NCBI GenBank assembly: GCA_050260095.1
Contig: JBLNBQ010000107.1
Location: forward strand, 1 to 24,945
Length of the DNA: 24,945 nucleotides
Direction: 5' to 3'
Origin: JBLNBQ01 sp050260095
Lineage (GTDB): Bacteria > Bacillota > UBA5301 > DYFA01
The translations under genes and the position numbers were made by a program. A model generated the notes under the pieces. That model was not told the origin of the DNA. It did no database searches and saw nothing but the letters and a program-made list of their open reading frames with translations. The stretch's first letter is position 1. Every line of letters begins with the position of its first letter. Positions 1 to 8,185 of this stretch are shown one piece after another.

Positions 1-2
1 TC

Positions 3-710
3 GCGTGGCAGGGCGTCGGCCCGGCCGTCCGCATGGCCGAATTCGTGGTCGTCCCTGCCCTGGTGGCCTTGGTGGCTGCGATGGCGCTGGCGCTGCCCAT
101 GACCGACCTGGGCCGCTTGCGCCCAGTGTTGGCCCACGGGTGGAACCCGGTCTTCCGAGCCGTCGTGACGCTGGTCGGGCACGCTCAGGGCATGGACGCG
201 GCGCTGCTGCTCTTTCCGTGGCTGTCCCGCAAGCGCGGCGTCTGGAAGACAGCCCTGACGATCGTGCTCATACGTTCGACGGCCTACCTCATCCTGCTGG
301 TCGTTCCGGTCCTGGTCCTCGGCGTGCCTGACACCATTCGGGAAGTTCTCCCGGTGTTGGCGGTGGTCCGCAACCTGGAACTGCGCGGTGCCGGCCTGGA
401 GCGCATCGATTCGCTCTTCACCAGCATGTGGTTGCTCGCCAGCTACCTGCCCCTGGCCTTCCGCCTCTACCTCTCGGCCAGCGGATTGGCGCGCCTCTTC
501 GGCCAGACGAATCACCGTCCTTTCCTCTGGCCGGTTCTGGCCGTCGTCACCGTGGGCGCGGCGCTCCCCTTCGATCTGGTGGCCTTCGAGCGATTCCATC
601 AGGCGCTCGGGTATCTTGGACTCGCCGCCTTGATGGGCGCCATTCCGCTGCTGGCGGCCGGCGCGCTCGTCTGGCGTTGGAGGAGGGATGCCCTACGGGC
701 GCACACATAG
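3..710 (+). CDS. spore germination permease, GerAB family (5' truncated by window edge)
   Basis: The C-terminal 235 residues of a GerAB-type endospore germination protein, an APC-superfamily integral membrane subunit of the inner-spore-membrane germinant receptor. The reading frame is open to the first complete codon of the window, so the true start and roughly 130 N-terminal residues lie outside. Visible are about six hydrophobic segments: one from the MAEF segment onward, one near window bases 250-320, and three in the last 90 residues, ending in a basic tail (WRWRRDALR). The run 'WQGVGPAVRMAEF' followed by a membrane helix is typical of the family. The 3' end overlaps a strong SD-ATG pair (679-690) for the next gene, gerAC, the usual coupling in gerA-type operons. 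A GerAA-type gene would be expected upstream. The internal ATG at base 33 should not be taken as the start. Confidence 0.9.
   Translation, partial: AWQGVGPAVRMAEFVVVPALVALVAAMALALPMTDLGRLRPVLAHGWNPVFRAVVTLVGHAQGMDAALLLFPWLSRKRGVWKTALTIVLIRSTAYLILLVVPVLVLGVPDTIREVLPVLAVVRNLELRGAGLERIDSLFTSMWLLASYLPLAFRLYLSASGLARLFGQTNHRPFLWPVLAVVTVGAALPFDLVAFERFHQALGYLGLAALMGAIPLLAAGALVWRWRRDALRAHT
679..690 (+). promoter_or_regulatory. Strong SD plus ATG overlapping the end of gerAB, out of frame with gerAC
   Basis: GGAGGAGGG (679-687) directly abuts an ATG at 688-690. This ATG opens a 37-codon frame with a basic N-terminus (MPYGRTHRANRVAR) that stops at 799-801. The gerAC lipoprotein frame is one base off. 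The placement, 22 bases inside the 3' end of gerAB, is where a gerAC start is usually found. The SD spacing to 688 is tighter than ideal. Confidence 0.5.
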
Positions 711-757
711 GGCGAACCGGGTCGCCCGTCTCCCGCTTGCTGGTCCTTGGGGTCGAG

Positions 758-1933
758 ATGGCTCTCCTCTGCCTGGTCGCTGGCTGTTGGGACCGGGTTG
801 AGATCGGCGACCGCCTGTACGTCTTCAGCCTCGTTGTCGACCGCCCGCAGGAGGGCCAAGGGCCGGAGCCCGGGAAAGCGCCTGCGCCCAAGCCGCTCCT
901 TTATCGCGTCGGCATCGAGGTCAGTCTCTGGAAACAGCTCCGGGGCGGGATGACCGGTGCTGGGGGCGGGGCGGTCGGCGGGGCAGGCAAGGGTGGGGGA
1001 CTTACGCCGGAGAAGCCGGCGTGGGTCATGGCGAGCGCCGCCGATACGGTTGCCAAGGCGCTCGATCAACTCCACAAGCGCACTTTCCGCGTGGTTTCCC
1101 TCTCCCACCTCAAGGTGGTCATCCAGGGGGAAGCGCAGGCGCGCCGGGGCATTGACGGCGTGCTCGACTTCCTCGAGCGGCACCCGGCGGTCCAGCGCCG
1201 GGTGAACATGACGGTCGCCCCCGGGGAGGGACTCGATCTTTTGCAGGCCAACCCGCCCATTGACCAACTGGTGGCCAGGGCTTTGCCCATGCTGCTCGGC
1301 GAGACCGCCACGGCGCCGTATTCAGTCGACGTGAACTTGGGGGACGTGATCTCCAAGCACCACGCCAAGGCCAGCTACCTTATACCGCGCGTGCGGCGCA
1401 CTCAGGATGGACTTGTGCTGGGCGGTGCAGGCGTCTTCCGCCACGACCGGCTCACGGGCTGGCTGGGGGAAGAGGAATGCGCAGGGTACAACTGGATCAC
1501 GGGCCGGGTGAAAGAGCAAGTGCTGCAGTACCGGTTGCCCGGGGCAGAGGGGTCCGACGCATACCAGGTGATCCGCCTGAGAAGCGGGCGGCGGCGCCTC
1601 ACGCTCGCCATGGCGGGGGGGAGACCCGTCTTCCGGCTATCGGTCGCCGCGGCCGGCGACCTGGAAGAATCGCCGGTGGCGCTCGACTCGCCGGAGGAGG
1701 TGCGGCAGGTGAACCGCGAGGCGGCCAGGGCGCTCCGCCGCCAGATCGAGCAGGCGCTCGCGGCCCAGCGCCGTCTCAAGGCGGAGTTCTGCGGTTTCGG
1801 CGAACTCGTGCGGGAGCGGCAGCCGCGCCTGTGGGACAAGGTGAAGGACCGGTGGGATGAGTACTTCGCCAAAGAAGCGCGGGTGGACGTCAGCGTGCGG
1901 GTGAAACTGAGGTTTCACGGCGAGATACGGTAG
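758..1933 (+). CDS. Ger(x)C family spore germination lipoprotein (GerAC-like)
   Basis: The lipoprotein subunit of the germinant receptor. A hydrophobic stretch ends in a lipobox (VAGC) followed by WDRVEIGD, which matches the CWDRxEI motif after the lipidated cysteine in GerAC proteins. The body has the family's conserved C-terminal region (residues about 190-390, including LGGAGVF and GWL), and total length is normal at about 390 residues. A glycine-rich insert (GAGGGAVGGAGKGGG) lies near bases 955-1000. The 5' end is odd. The coordinates start at the first in-frame ATG (758), which leaves almost no n-region. A perfect SD (GGAGGAGGG, 679-687) instead precedes an ATG at 688 in the next frame, giving a basic n-region that would need a one-base shift near 731-740 to join this frame. 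An in-frame TTG at 677 lacks an SD. Either the sequence carries a one-base error or mutation, or the start is non-standard. Confidence 0.88.
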   Translation: MALLCLVAGCWDRVEIGDRLYVFSLVVDRPQEGQGPEPGKAPAPKPLLYRVGIEVSLWKQLRGGMTGAGGGAVGGAGKGGGLTPEKPAWVMASAADTVAKALDQLHKRTFRVVSLSHLKVVIQGEAQARRGIDGVLDFLERHPAVQRRVNMTVAPGEGLDLLQANPPIDQLVARALPMLLGETATAPYSVDVNLGDVISKHHAKASYLIPRVRRTQDGLVLGGAGVFRHDRLTGWLGEEECAGYNWITGRVKEQVLQYRLPGAEGSDAYQVIRLRSGRRRLTLAMAGGRPVFRLSVAAAGDLEESPVALDSPEEVRQVNREAARALRRQIEQALAAQRRLKAEFCGFGELVRERQPRLWDKVKDRWDEYFAKEARVDVSVRVKLRFHGEIR

Positions 1934-1983
1934 AGGAGAGTGGGCGGCGGGGTGTAATAGTACCGGAAGAGGGGGCGAACCCG

Positions 1984-2856
1984 ATGCAGGAACTGGCCAT
2001 CGTCACCGACTCCGTTGCCGACCTTCCCAAAGACCTCTGCCAAACCTACGACGTCACCGTCATTCCCCTGACCGTCACCGTCGGCGGGCAATCGTACCGC
2101 GACCGGGTTGATCTGAGCGTGGATGAATTCTACCGGCTGATGCGGGAGGAGGAATGGGCGCCCCAGACCTCCCAGCCCTCGCCCGGCGTCTTCCTCGAAG
2201 TCTACCGCCGGCTCGTCCAGGCTGGGCGCAAGGTCATCTCGCTGCATCTCTCCGGCTTCCTCTCGGGCACGGTGCGCACGGCCCAGTTGGCCCGCGACCA
2301 ACTGGTCGTGGAGGAACGCCTCCCCGAGGACGCCGTCACCGTGGTGGACACGCTGAACGGGTCGATGGGACAGGGGTGGCAGGTGTTGGCCGCCGCCGAA
2401 GCCGCTGCTGCCGGACAGAGCCTGCCCGAGGCGCTCCGGTTGATCGGGCAGGTGCGGGAGCGCGTCCGGCTCTTCCTCCACGTCCCCTCGCTGGAGTACC
2501 TGCACAAAGGTGGACGGATCACCACCGTAACCGCCCTGGTCGGCTCGCTCCTGCACATCACGCCGCTGCTCGGCGTGGTGAACGGGGTGGTGCAGCCCAT
2601 CGCCAAGCTGCGCGGCGAGGGCCAGGTGCTGCGCAAGTACCTGGAGTTGGTGGGCGAGGGCTGGCGCGCTGCCCAGGCGGCCGGGGAGCATTTCCGGCTG
2701 GCTGTCATGCACGCCGACGCGGCGGCGGCAGCCGAGCGCCTGCGCGCCCACCTCACCCAGGAGCTGAAGCTGTCCGAGCAACCCCTGCTGGTCGAGACCG
2801 GTCCGGTGATCGGGCGGCACGTGGGTCCCGGCGCCCTCGGCGTGGCTTTCTACTGA
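1984..2856 (+). CDS. DegV family fatty-acid-binding protein
   Basis: A 290-residue DegV protein. The family binds long-chain fatty acids, and in Firmicutes some members (FakB) present them to the FakA kinase for phospholipid synthesis. The N-terminus (IVTDSVADLP), the TSQPSPG motif at residues about 60-66, the SGT segment (SGFLSGTVRTA) and the 'LEYLHKGGRI' segment are diagnostic. The length is normal for the family. The start is ATG 1984, preceded by a G/A-rich SD (GGAAGAGGGGG) about 6 bases upstream. It follows gerAC by 50 bases on the same strand but is functionally unrelated as far as can be seen. Its 3' end overlaps the convergent histidine kinase gene by 7 bases. No FakA-like kinase is in the window, so a fatty-acid kinase role is only family-level inference. 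Confidence 0.93.
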   Translation: MQELAIVTDSVADLPKDLCQTYDVTVIPLTVTVGGQSYRDRVDLSVDEFYRLMREEEWAPQTSQPSPGVFLEVYRRLVQAGRKVISLHLSGFLSGTVRTAQLARDQLVVEERLPEDAVTVVDTLNGSMGQGWQVLAAAEAAAAGQSLPEALRLIGQVRERVRLFLHVPSLEYLHKGGRITTVTALVGSLLHITPLLGVVNGVVQPIAKLRGEGQVLRKYLELVGEGWRAAQAAGEHFRLAVMHADAAAAAERLRAHLTQELKLSEQPLLVETGPVIGRHVGPGALGVAFY

Positions 2857-4676
2857 AGCGACCCCAGCCTGTCCGGCGGGAGCGTCTCTGACTCTTCGAG
2901 CGGCAGTTCCACGTGGAAGGTGCTGCCCTGCCCTTCGGCGCTTTCGACGCTTATCCGGCCGCCGTGCTGTTCGACGATGTTTCTGCAGATGTAGAGGCCC
3001 AGTCCCATGCCTTCCGGGTCGCGCCCTTGAAGGTTGCTCGCCCGGTAGAAGCTTTCGAAGACCCGGGGCAGTTCGGCCTCGGGGATGCCGAAGCCCTGGT
3101 CGTGCACGGAAAGCTTGGCCCAGCCCTGTTCGACCGCCAGGGCCACCTTCACCTCGCCGCCCTCGGGCGAATACTTGCCGGCGTTGCCTACGAGGTTGCG
3201 GAGCACGTCCTCCAGCCGCCGGGGGTCGCCCATCACCACCGCCTTGGGCAGCGGCTTGGCCACGACGTACCGGTGGCCCTGGTCGAAGGCGCGGAAGGGC
3301 CTCAGCGCCTGCTCGATGACCTCGCTGAGGTCCACCGGCTGCCGGCGCAGTTCGAGTTGCCCCTGCTCCAGGCGGAAAGCCTCCTGAATCTCGTTCAGCA
3401 GGTTGGACAGGCGGTCGACCTCGCCTTCCAGCAGGCGCAGGTCTTCCACCATGGCCGCCGGGTCGAGCTTCTGGCCAGTGAGCTGGAGCCGCAGCAAGGA
3501 ACAGGCGCCCTTTACGACGGCCATGGGATTGCGGAGTTCGTGGGCGGCCACCTGGAGGAATCGGGCCCGCGCCGACTGCAGCTCCTCGATGCGGCTGGCC
3601 ATTTGGTCGAAGGCCTGCGCGGCGGTGGCCAGCTCGTCATGGCCGGGCAGGTTGACCCTCACGCTCAGGTCGCCCTGCGACAACCCCTGGGCGGCCCCCT
3701 TCAGGCTGGCCACCGGCCTGACCAGCGTATCCGCGAGCACCAGCGCGCTCAGCAGGGAGAAGGTGGCCACGAGGATGAGGATGAAGGCGTCCTGCCGCGC
3801 GTCCGCCCAGGCGCCGGCCAGCACCTGATCGACCGGGGCGGTGGCCGAGATCGCCCAGCCCACCACGGGGACTGGGACCGTGGCGCCCATGCGCGGCTTT
3901 CCATCGAAGCTCGAAACTCTGTTTCGGAAGACGATCGAATGCTTCTCGCGCAGCACGTGCCAGGCCGGGGACTCAGGGGCCAGCATGCGCTGGGCCAACG
4001 ACATCCGCGGTGAGTTGCTGCGGTAGACCACATGACCGGTGTGGTCGAAGAGGACCACGTTGGCTCCGCCCCGCCGTTCGACTTTCAGGACGGCGCCCAG
4101 GGCATCCGGCCGGACCCGGGCCGCCACGATGCCGAGCAGCTTCCCCTCCCGGCGGATCCCTCGCGCCGCAAAGAAGGTCAGCTGATGGTCGGTCCGGGTC
4201 TCCAGCAGGCCCGAGACCGCCTCTTCGGCGCCGGCGGCGATGCGCCGGATGTGCTCCCGGTCGGCGCAGTTGATCCCCTTGGAGGCCGAGTCGGTGGCTT
4301 CGAGGACGATGCCTTGGGGGCTAACCCAGCTGAAGTTGTCGATTGCCGGGTTGGTGGGCAGTTGGCGCTGAAGAAAAGCCTGGATCTGGTCTTCCGGCAG
4401 GCCGGCGGTGATGGCGTTGCCGATGGCCGCCTCGGTGTCCCAGAGTCGGGAGAGGAACCCCTGGAAGGCGGCGCCGGAGGCCTGGGCCAACTCCCCGCTG
4501 GCCACCAGCTCCTCCTGGGTGCGCCGTTCGAAACGGGCTACGATGCCGCCCAGCTGCAGGGTCAGGAGGGGGACCAGGACGATAAGGACCAGCAGCAGGA
4601 GTTTTCCCCTGACTCCCAGGCGGGAGATGATTCGCCGGGGCATAGTCGCGGAGAGAACCGGGAGCGGCTTCGTCAT
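2850..4676 (-). CDS. Membrane sensor histidine kinase (Cache-HAMP-HisKA-HATPase)
   Basis: A 608-residue two-component sensor kinase. A short basic N-terminus is followed by TM1 (residues about 24-44), an extracytoplasmic region of about 245 residues resembling a dCache ligand-binding domain, TM2 (about 297-317), HAMP (about 318-370), and HisKA with the phospho-acceptor in AHELRNP (His379). The HATPase domain has the N box (LRNLVGNAGKYS, from about 492), G1 (DQGFGIP), the F box (FESFYRA) and G2 (GMGLGLYI). All catalytic boxes are intact. The start at ATG 4676 has a good SD (GGAGAGG) about 8 bases upstream; Met12 is a possible alternative. No response regulator lies next to it, so it is an orphan kinase here and its partner must be elsewhere. 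The signal sensed cannot be read from the sequence. Confidence 0.94.
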   Translation of the reverse strand: MTKPLPVLSATMPRRIISRLGVRGKLLLLVLIVLVPLLTLQLGGIVARFERRTQEELVASGELAQASGAAFQGFLSRLWDTEAAIGNAITAGLPEDQIQAFLQRQLPTNPAIDNFSWVSPQGIVLEATDSASKGINCADREHIRRIAAGAEEAVSGLLETRTDHQLTFFAARGIRREGKLLGIVAARVRPDALGAVLKVERRGGANVVLFDHTGHVVYRSNSPRMSLAQRMLAPESPAWHVLREKHSIVFRNRVSSFDGKPRMGATVPVPVVGWAISATAPVDQVLAGAWADARQDAFILILVATFSLLSALVLADTLVRPVASLKGAAQGLSQGDLSVRVNLPGHDELATAAQAFDQMASRIEELQSARARFLQVAAHELRNPMAVVKGACSLLRLQLTGQKLDPAAMVEDLRLLEGEVDRLSNLLNEIQEAFRLEQGQLELRRQPVDLSEVIEQALRPFRAFDQGHRYVVAKPLPKAVVMGDPRRLEDVLRNLVGNAGKYSPEGGEVKVALAVEQGWAKLSVHDQGFGIPEAELPRVFESFYRASNLQGRDPEGMGLGLYICRNIVEQHGGRISVESAEGQGSTFHVELPLEESETLPPDRLGSLQ

Positions 4677-4785
4677 GGCAGCAATCCTCTCCAGCGTGCA
4701 GCCAGGTCTGGCGCAGTTACGTCATGATAGACGATTCTGCAATTGCCAAGAGATTCCTGCGGAAACCGTCGCAGCGCGGCCGCCC

Positions 4786-6657
4786 TCAGAAGCTGAGGTT
4801 CACTTCGAGCCGGGCGACCGGCTCTTTTTCGCCAAGGTCGTAGGCCAGGTACCCGCCGAGGTGGGATGGTTTGAGCCCCAGCAGCCTCAGTTCCGCGCCG
4901 GCGCCGGCCCCGGCGGCGACGCCGTCCGCTTTCGCCCGGCGGCCGTCGAGGAAGAGCCGGTACTGCACCTCGGTCACCTGGACCATCTGCAGGAGTTCGA
5001 GGGAGTAGGGGAAGCGCTGGTGATAGACGAGGTCGGCTCCCGCCTGGACGGACGGTTGGGCTTTGCCGGCGGTCCCCCGGTAGATCGAGGGCGGGTCAGC
5101 CGCCGGGCCAGCCGACCAGACGAGGCGCGGGTCGACGCTGAACCGGTCGCCTAGGGGCAAGGAGAATTGGTGGGCGGTGACGGCGCCTCCCCGTCCGGCT
5201 TCGCCGGAAGCGGGCATGAGCAGGTCCGACTCGCCGCGGGCGTTGCCGCCGGACCACTCCGCCGTGTAGGTGTGCTTCAGGTGGACGAAGAGCGGCGCCG
5301 CTTTCGCCTCCAGCCCCCCGGAACCCTGCAGGCCGGCCTCCCAGGTCTGGTCGCCCGCATACAGGCGCAACCCGGCCTCCCACGGTTCACGCCCGTGCCG
5401 GTCGCGGCCGGCGAGGAGCCGCCAGTCGAGGGCCGTCCCCGCCCGCCCCTTGACTTCCGCCTGCAGTTCCTCATCGTCCCGCACCAGCAGCCGCAGGCGG
5501 CCGCCGCCCCGCTTCACCGCGACGCCGAGCCATGTCTGCTCCGATGGGTCGCGGAAGAGGGCCTGCCGGAAGAGGGATTGGTCGCGTCCCAGGAAGAACT
5601 GGGGCTTCACGACCGTCTCCTGCAGGACGACCCGGTCGCCGGCGAGGTCGCGCCGCCACGGCGCGGCGTCGAAGGGCGGCCGCGCCGGCGGCTCCCGCAG
5701 GGCGATGCCCCGGGCGGCGAGCGCGGCCTTCAGCTCCGGCATAAGGCGTTTCGTTTCCCGGTAGCCCATCGCCACGAAGTCCCGGGCCAGCTGGAAGTCC
5801 ATGAAGGAGTAGTCGCCCACCTGGTGGACGATGGTCACGTCGGCTGAGTCGCGGATGGCGTCCCAGGAGTAGTCCTCCTTGATGAGGTTGATCAGCCGCA
5901 CCCAGGTGCGCACGGGGCTGTCGTAGGTCTGGTAGGGCAGTTCGTCGAAGGCCGTGGTTCCGATCACGAAATCGGCGCCGAGCGCCCGGGCAGCCCGGGC
6001 CGGCGTGAGTTCGTGGATCCCCCCGTCGACCAGGAAGTACTCCCCGAGGCGCCGCCCCGGGAAGAAGAGCGGGATGGCGTAGGGTCCCTGGACGGCTTCA
6101 GCGATGGGACCCGTCGTGTGGAGGTACTTGGTGCCGTGGACCAGGTCGAAGCTGAGGAGCGCCGCCGGCACGGGGAAGTCCTCCAGGCGCTTGACCGGCG
6201 CCGTCGCCTCGAGGAAGGCGTTGAGTTCGCCCACGCTGAGGAGCGACCGGTTGAACGGGAAGTTGACGCCGAAGAGCTGCGGCAGGTCGACGGTGGTGAC
6301 GAGGTCTTCGATCTGCGCCGGCGAGAGGCCGCCGCCATACATGACCGCCACGATCGCCCCCATGCTCGAGCCCACCACGAAGTCGACGGGCACCCGCTCT
6401 TCCTCGAGGGCCTTGAGCACGCCGACGTTGACCAGCGCCCGCGCCCCGCCGCCGCCGAGGGCCACCGCCACCCGGGGGTGGGGCAGACGGTCGAAGCGGC
6501 TCGGGTCTTCGATGTGGTAGCCGCCCCCGTCCGGCCCGGACGCCGCCGCGGCTGCCGGTCCGGCGGCCGACAGCCAGACCGCCAGCGCCCCGGCCAGCCA
6601 CGCCCTGCCAAGTCTCCCCCCGCGGGGCAACCGGCGCCTCTCAACTGCTCTTTCCAT
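4786..6657 (-). CDS. Secreted patatin-like phospholipase with beta-rich C-terminal half
   Basis: A 623-residue protein with a signal peptide (basic n-region, hydrophobic core at residues about 18-36, AAAAAS cleavage area). A patatin domain follows at about 62-320, with the oxyanion glycine loop GGGGAR (68-73), the nucleophile elbow GSSMG (Ser98) and the catalytic Asp in DGG (Asp211). Patatins are Ser-Asp lipid acyl hydrolases. Residues about 345-623 contain many short alternating-polarity segments separated by Gly/Asp-rich turns and end in EVNLSF, a C-terminal aromatic after an alternating strand, reminiscent of outer-membrane beta-barrels in PlpD/RssA-like patatins. That is unexpected beside spore genes unless the host is a diderm Firmicute. 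ATG 6657 has only a weak SD; TTG 6630 has GAGAGG at good spacing and also leaves an intact signal peptide. Confidence 0.9.
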   Translation of the reverse strand: MERAVERRRLPRGGRLGRAWLAGALAVWLSAAGPAAAAASGPDGGGYHIEDPSRFDRLPHPRVAVALGGGGARALVNVGVLKALEEERVPVDFVVGSSMGAIVAVMYGGGLSPAQIEDLVTTVDLPQLFGVNFPFNRSLLSVGELNAFLEATAPVKRLEDFPVPAALLSFDLVHGTKYLHTTGPIAEAVQGPYAIPLFFPGRRLGEYFLVDGGIHELTPARAARALGADFVIGTTAFDELPYQTYDSPVRTWVRLINLIKEDYSWDAIRDSADVTIVHQVGDYSFMDFQLARDFVAMGYRETKRLMPELKAALAARGIALREPPARPPFDAAPWRRDLAGDRVVLQETVVKPQFFLGRDQSLFRQALFRDPSEQTWLGVAVKRGGGRLRLLVRDDEELQAEVKGRAGTALDWRLLAGRDRHGREPWEAGLRLYAGDQTWEAGLQGSGGLEAKAAPLFVHLKHTYTAEWSGGNARGESDLLMPASGEAGRGGAVTAHQFSLPLGDRFSVDPRLVWSAGPAADPPSIYRGTAGKAQPSVQAGADLVYHQRFPYSLELLQMVQVTEVQYRLFLDGRRAKADGVAAGAGAGAELRLLGLKPSHLGGYLAYDLGEKEPVARLEVNLSF

Positions 6658-6664
6658 GATCTGA

Positions 6665-6835
6665 CTCTTCGAGAATCTCCCGGCGCTCTCCTGTCGCCTG
6701 GGAAAAGCAGGGGCGATCGCTATCTCGCTCGGGCCGTACTTCGGCTGGCATGGACTCGGCGCGAAGGCCGGGCGGCGGCTAGCCTATCTGCCGGGGATCG
6801 TGCTTCTGCTGGTCGGGGCCTGGCAACTGCATTAG
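6665..6835 (+). pseudogene. C-terminal remnant of a small polytopic membrane protein (MntP/YtaF-like)
   Basis: Between the patatin and deformylase genes, the plus strand holds a stop-free frame after the TGA at 6662. Its last part translates to AIAISLGPYFGWHGLGAKAG, a basic RRLAYLP turn, and a final hydrophobic helix (GIVLLLVGAWQLH) before TAG. This is the layout of the last two helices of small transporter-like proteins such as MntP or sporulation protein YtaF, which end in a similar 'PG-hydrophobic-LW-L' helix. There is no ATG or GTG start, no SD, and the rest of the protein is missing, so it looks like a truncated gene. The family is my recognition only; the membrane-protein nature is clearer. 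Its stop codon overlaps the deformylase stop by about 2 bases. Confidence 0.4.
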
Positions 6836-7299
6836 GTCTGCGGCGTCCGGACCCGGACGCCGGTGGCCTTGTCAGTGAAGAGCACCCCGTCGAGGTGGTC
6901 GATCTCATGCTGGAGGACGCGGGCCAGCCAGCCGCCGGCCTTGATCCGCACGGGCCGGCCGGTGGGCGACCAGCCTGCGACCGCCACCTCGGCGGCCCGG
7001 GTCACGTAGCCGGTCTTCCCGGGGGCGCTGAGACACGACTCCACGTCGGTCTCCGCGCCCCGGGCCTCCTCGATCTCCGGGTTGATCAAGGCCAGCGGGC
7101 CGCTGCTGCCCACGTCCACCACGATGATGCGCTCCGCGATGCCTACCTGCGGCGCGGCCAGGCCGACCCCGTCTGCGGCGTACATGGTGGCGAACATGTC
7201 GCGCACCAGGCGCTGCACCCGGCGGGTCACCTGCGGCACAGGTTCGGCCCGCTTCCGCAGGAGGGGCTCGCCCTCCAGCAGGATCGGCAGGATGGCCAC
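6832..7299 (-). CDS. def: Peptide deformylase
   Basis: Removes the N-formyl group from nascent proteins; a cytoplasmic metalloenzyme. At 155 residues it has normal length. All three motifs are present: GVGLAAPQ (residues 44-51), ESCLS (87-91, metal-ligand Cys89) and HEIDH (131-135, two metal-ligand His and the catalytic Glu). Motif 2 is ESCLS where EGCLS is most common. I chose the GTG at 7299 because GGAGGTGAGG lies 4-6 bases upstream and the product begins MAILPIL like other deformylases; a longer frame to 7362 would run into the neighbouring DUF4097 gene. It follows the PadR-DUF1700-DUF4097 genes by 28 bases on the same strand and could be co-transcribed with them. No methionyl-tRNA formyltransferase gene is nearby. 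Confidence 0.95.
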   Translation of the reverse strand: MAILPILLEGEPLLRKRAEPVPQVTRRVQRLVRDMFATMYAADGVGLAAPQVGIAERIIVVDVGSSGPLALINPEIEEARGAETDVESCLSAPGKTGYVTRAAEVAVAGWSPTGRPVRIKAGGWLARVLQHEIDHLDGVLFTDKATGVRVRTPQT

Positions 7300-7327
7300 T
7301 TTCCTCACCTCCACGCGCCTTTTGGGC

Positions 7328-8173
7328 TCAGAACAGGTCGAGGTTGCCCGAGACGGTCTCAAGCTCGACCAACGGGCCGCCGCCGCCGACCGTCCCGCTC
7401 ACGCGATGGCGTTCGCCGGCGCCCCCCGCGATGGTGATGGGGAAGGCCGACTTGATCTCGCCCGAGGTGCTGCGCGCTTCCAGGTTGAATCTGGCGTCCG
7501 GCGGCAGGTCGAGTTGCACCTCGCCCGAGGTGGTGTGGAGCTTCAGATTGCCGGTCAGCTGGGTGCAGGCCACTTCGATCTCCCCCGAGACCGTCGAGAA
7601 ACGGCCCTCACCTGTGAAGGAAGCCACCGTCAAGTCGCCGGAGGTGCTCGACACCTCAGCCTTCGCGACGGTCAGCTGCGGGCTGTCGAGTTCACCGGAA
7701 ACCGAATGGAAGCGGAAGTCGCCGGTCTCAAGGGCGCCTAGCTGGACATCGCCGGAGACCGTCCCGATCTCCACGGAGCGCCACCTCTTCGCCGGCACGT
7801 ACAGCTCGAGGGCCAAGTTGTTGGCGAACTGGCCGAAGCTGAGGAACGACTGGCGCGGGTAGCGCACCGCCACCGTCGCCTTGTCACCCGCGCGGGTGAC
7901 GTCGAGCGTGGGCGTCTCACCAGTGGTCTGACCGGTCAGGCGCGCCCTGAGCTGGCCGTCTGGCGAAGGACGCCAGATGACCTCGGTGCTGACCGAGTCG
8001 ACCTTGATCGCCGCGAGCCCGGCCGCCGCGACGGCCTTGTCGGTCTGGACCGGATGGCCCTCCAGGGAGACGTGGGCGCCGGCGACGTTCGTGAGGAGCG
8101 CGATCCCCAGGGTGAGGCAGCCGGCACCCACGACCGCCAGGAGCAGGCAGAGGTTGCGCAGGTTGGTCTTCAA
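7328..8173 (-). CDS. DUF4097 family beta-strand repeat protein, membrane-anchored
   Basis: A 281-residue protein with an N-terminal hydrophobic segment (residues about 7-31) acting as a signal anchor. It is followed by repeated beta-strand units built around [ST]-x-S-G-[DE]: TVSGDV, SVSGEL, STSGDL, TVSGEI, TTSGEV, STSGEI and TVSGNL. This is the DUF4097 (LiaG-like, adhesin-type) right-handed beta fold, exposed outside the membrane. It lies 12 bases downstream of the DUF1700 gene, the usual PadR-DUF1700-DUF4097 order in Firmicutes. Such cassettes are thought to respond to envelope stress, but the molecular role of this protein is unknown. The start is ATG 8173 with SD AGGAGGG-like sequence about 7 bases upstream (forward strand tccctcct at 8180-8187). 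Confidence 0.88.
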   Translation of the reverse strand: MKTNLRNLCLLLAVVGAGCLTLGIALLTNVAGAHVSLEGHPVQTDKAVAAAGLAAIKVDSVSTEVIWRPSPDGQLRARLTGQTTGETPTLDVTRAGDKATVAVRYPRQSFLSFGQFANNLALELYVPAKRWRSVEIGTVSGDVQLGALETGDFRFHSVSGELDSPQLTVAKAEVSSTSGDLTVASFTGEGRFSTVSGEIEVACTQLTGNLKLHTTSGEVQLDLPPDARFNLEARSTSGEIKSAFPITIAGGAGERHRVSGTVGGGGPLVELETVSGNLDLF

Positions 8174-8185
8174 AGCGGATCCCTC

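Noticed and set aside
2913..4013. Long plus-strand frame opposite the Cache histidine kinase
   Set aside because: Antisense shadow in high-GC DNA. The minus strand encodes a complete kinase with all motifs; this frame has no recognisable domain.
6013..7437. 474-codon plus-strand frame spanning the patatin and deformylase genes
   Set aside because: Runs antisense across two well-supported genes, is Arg/Asp/Glu-biased and shows no motif.
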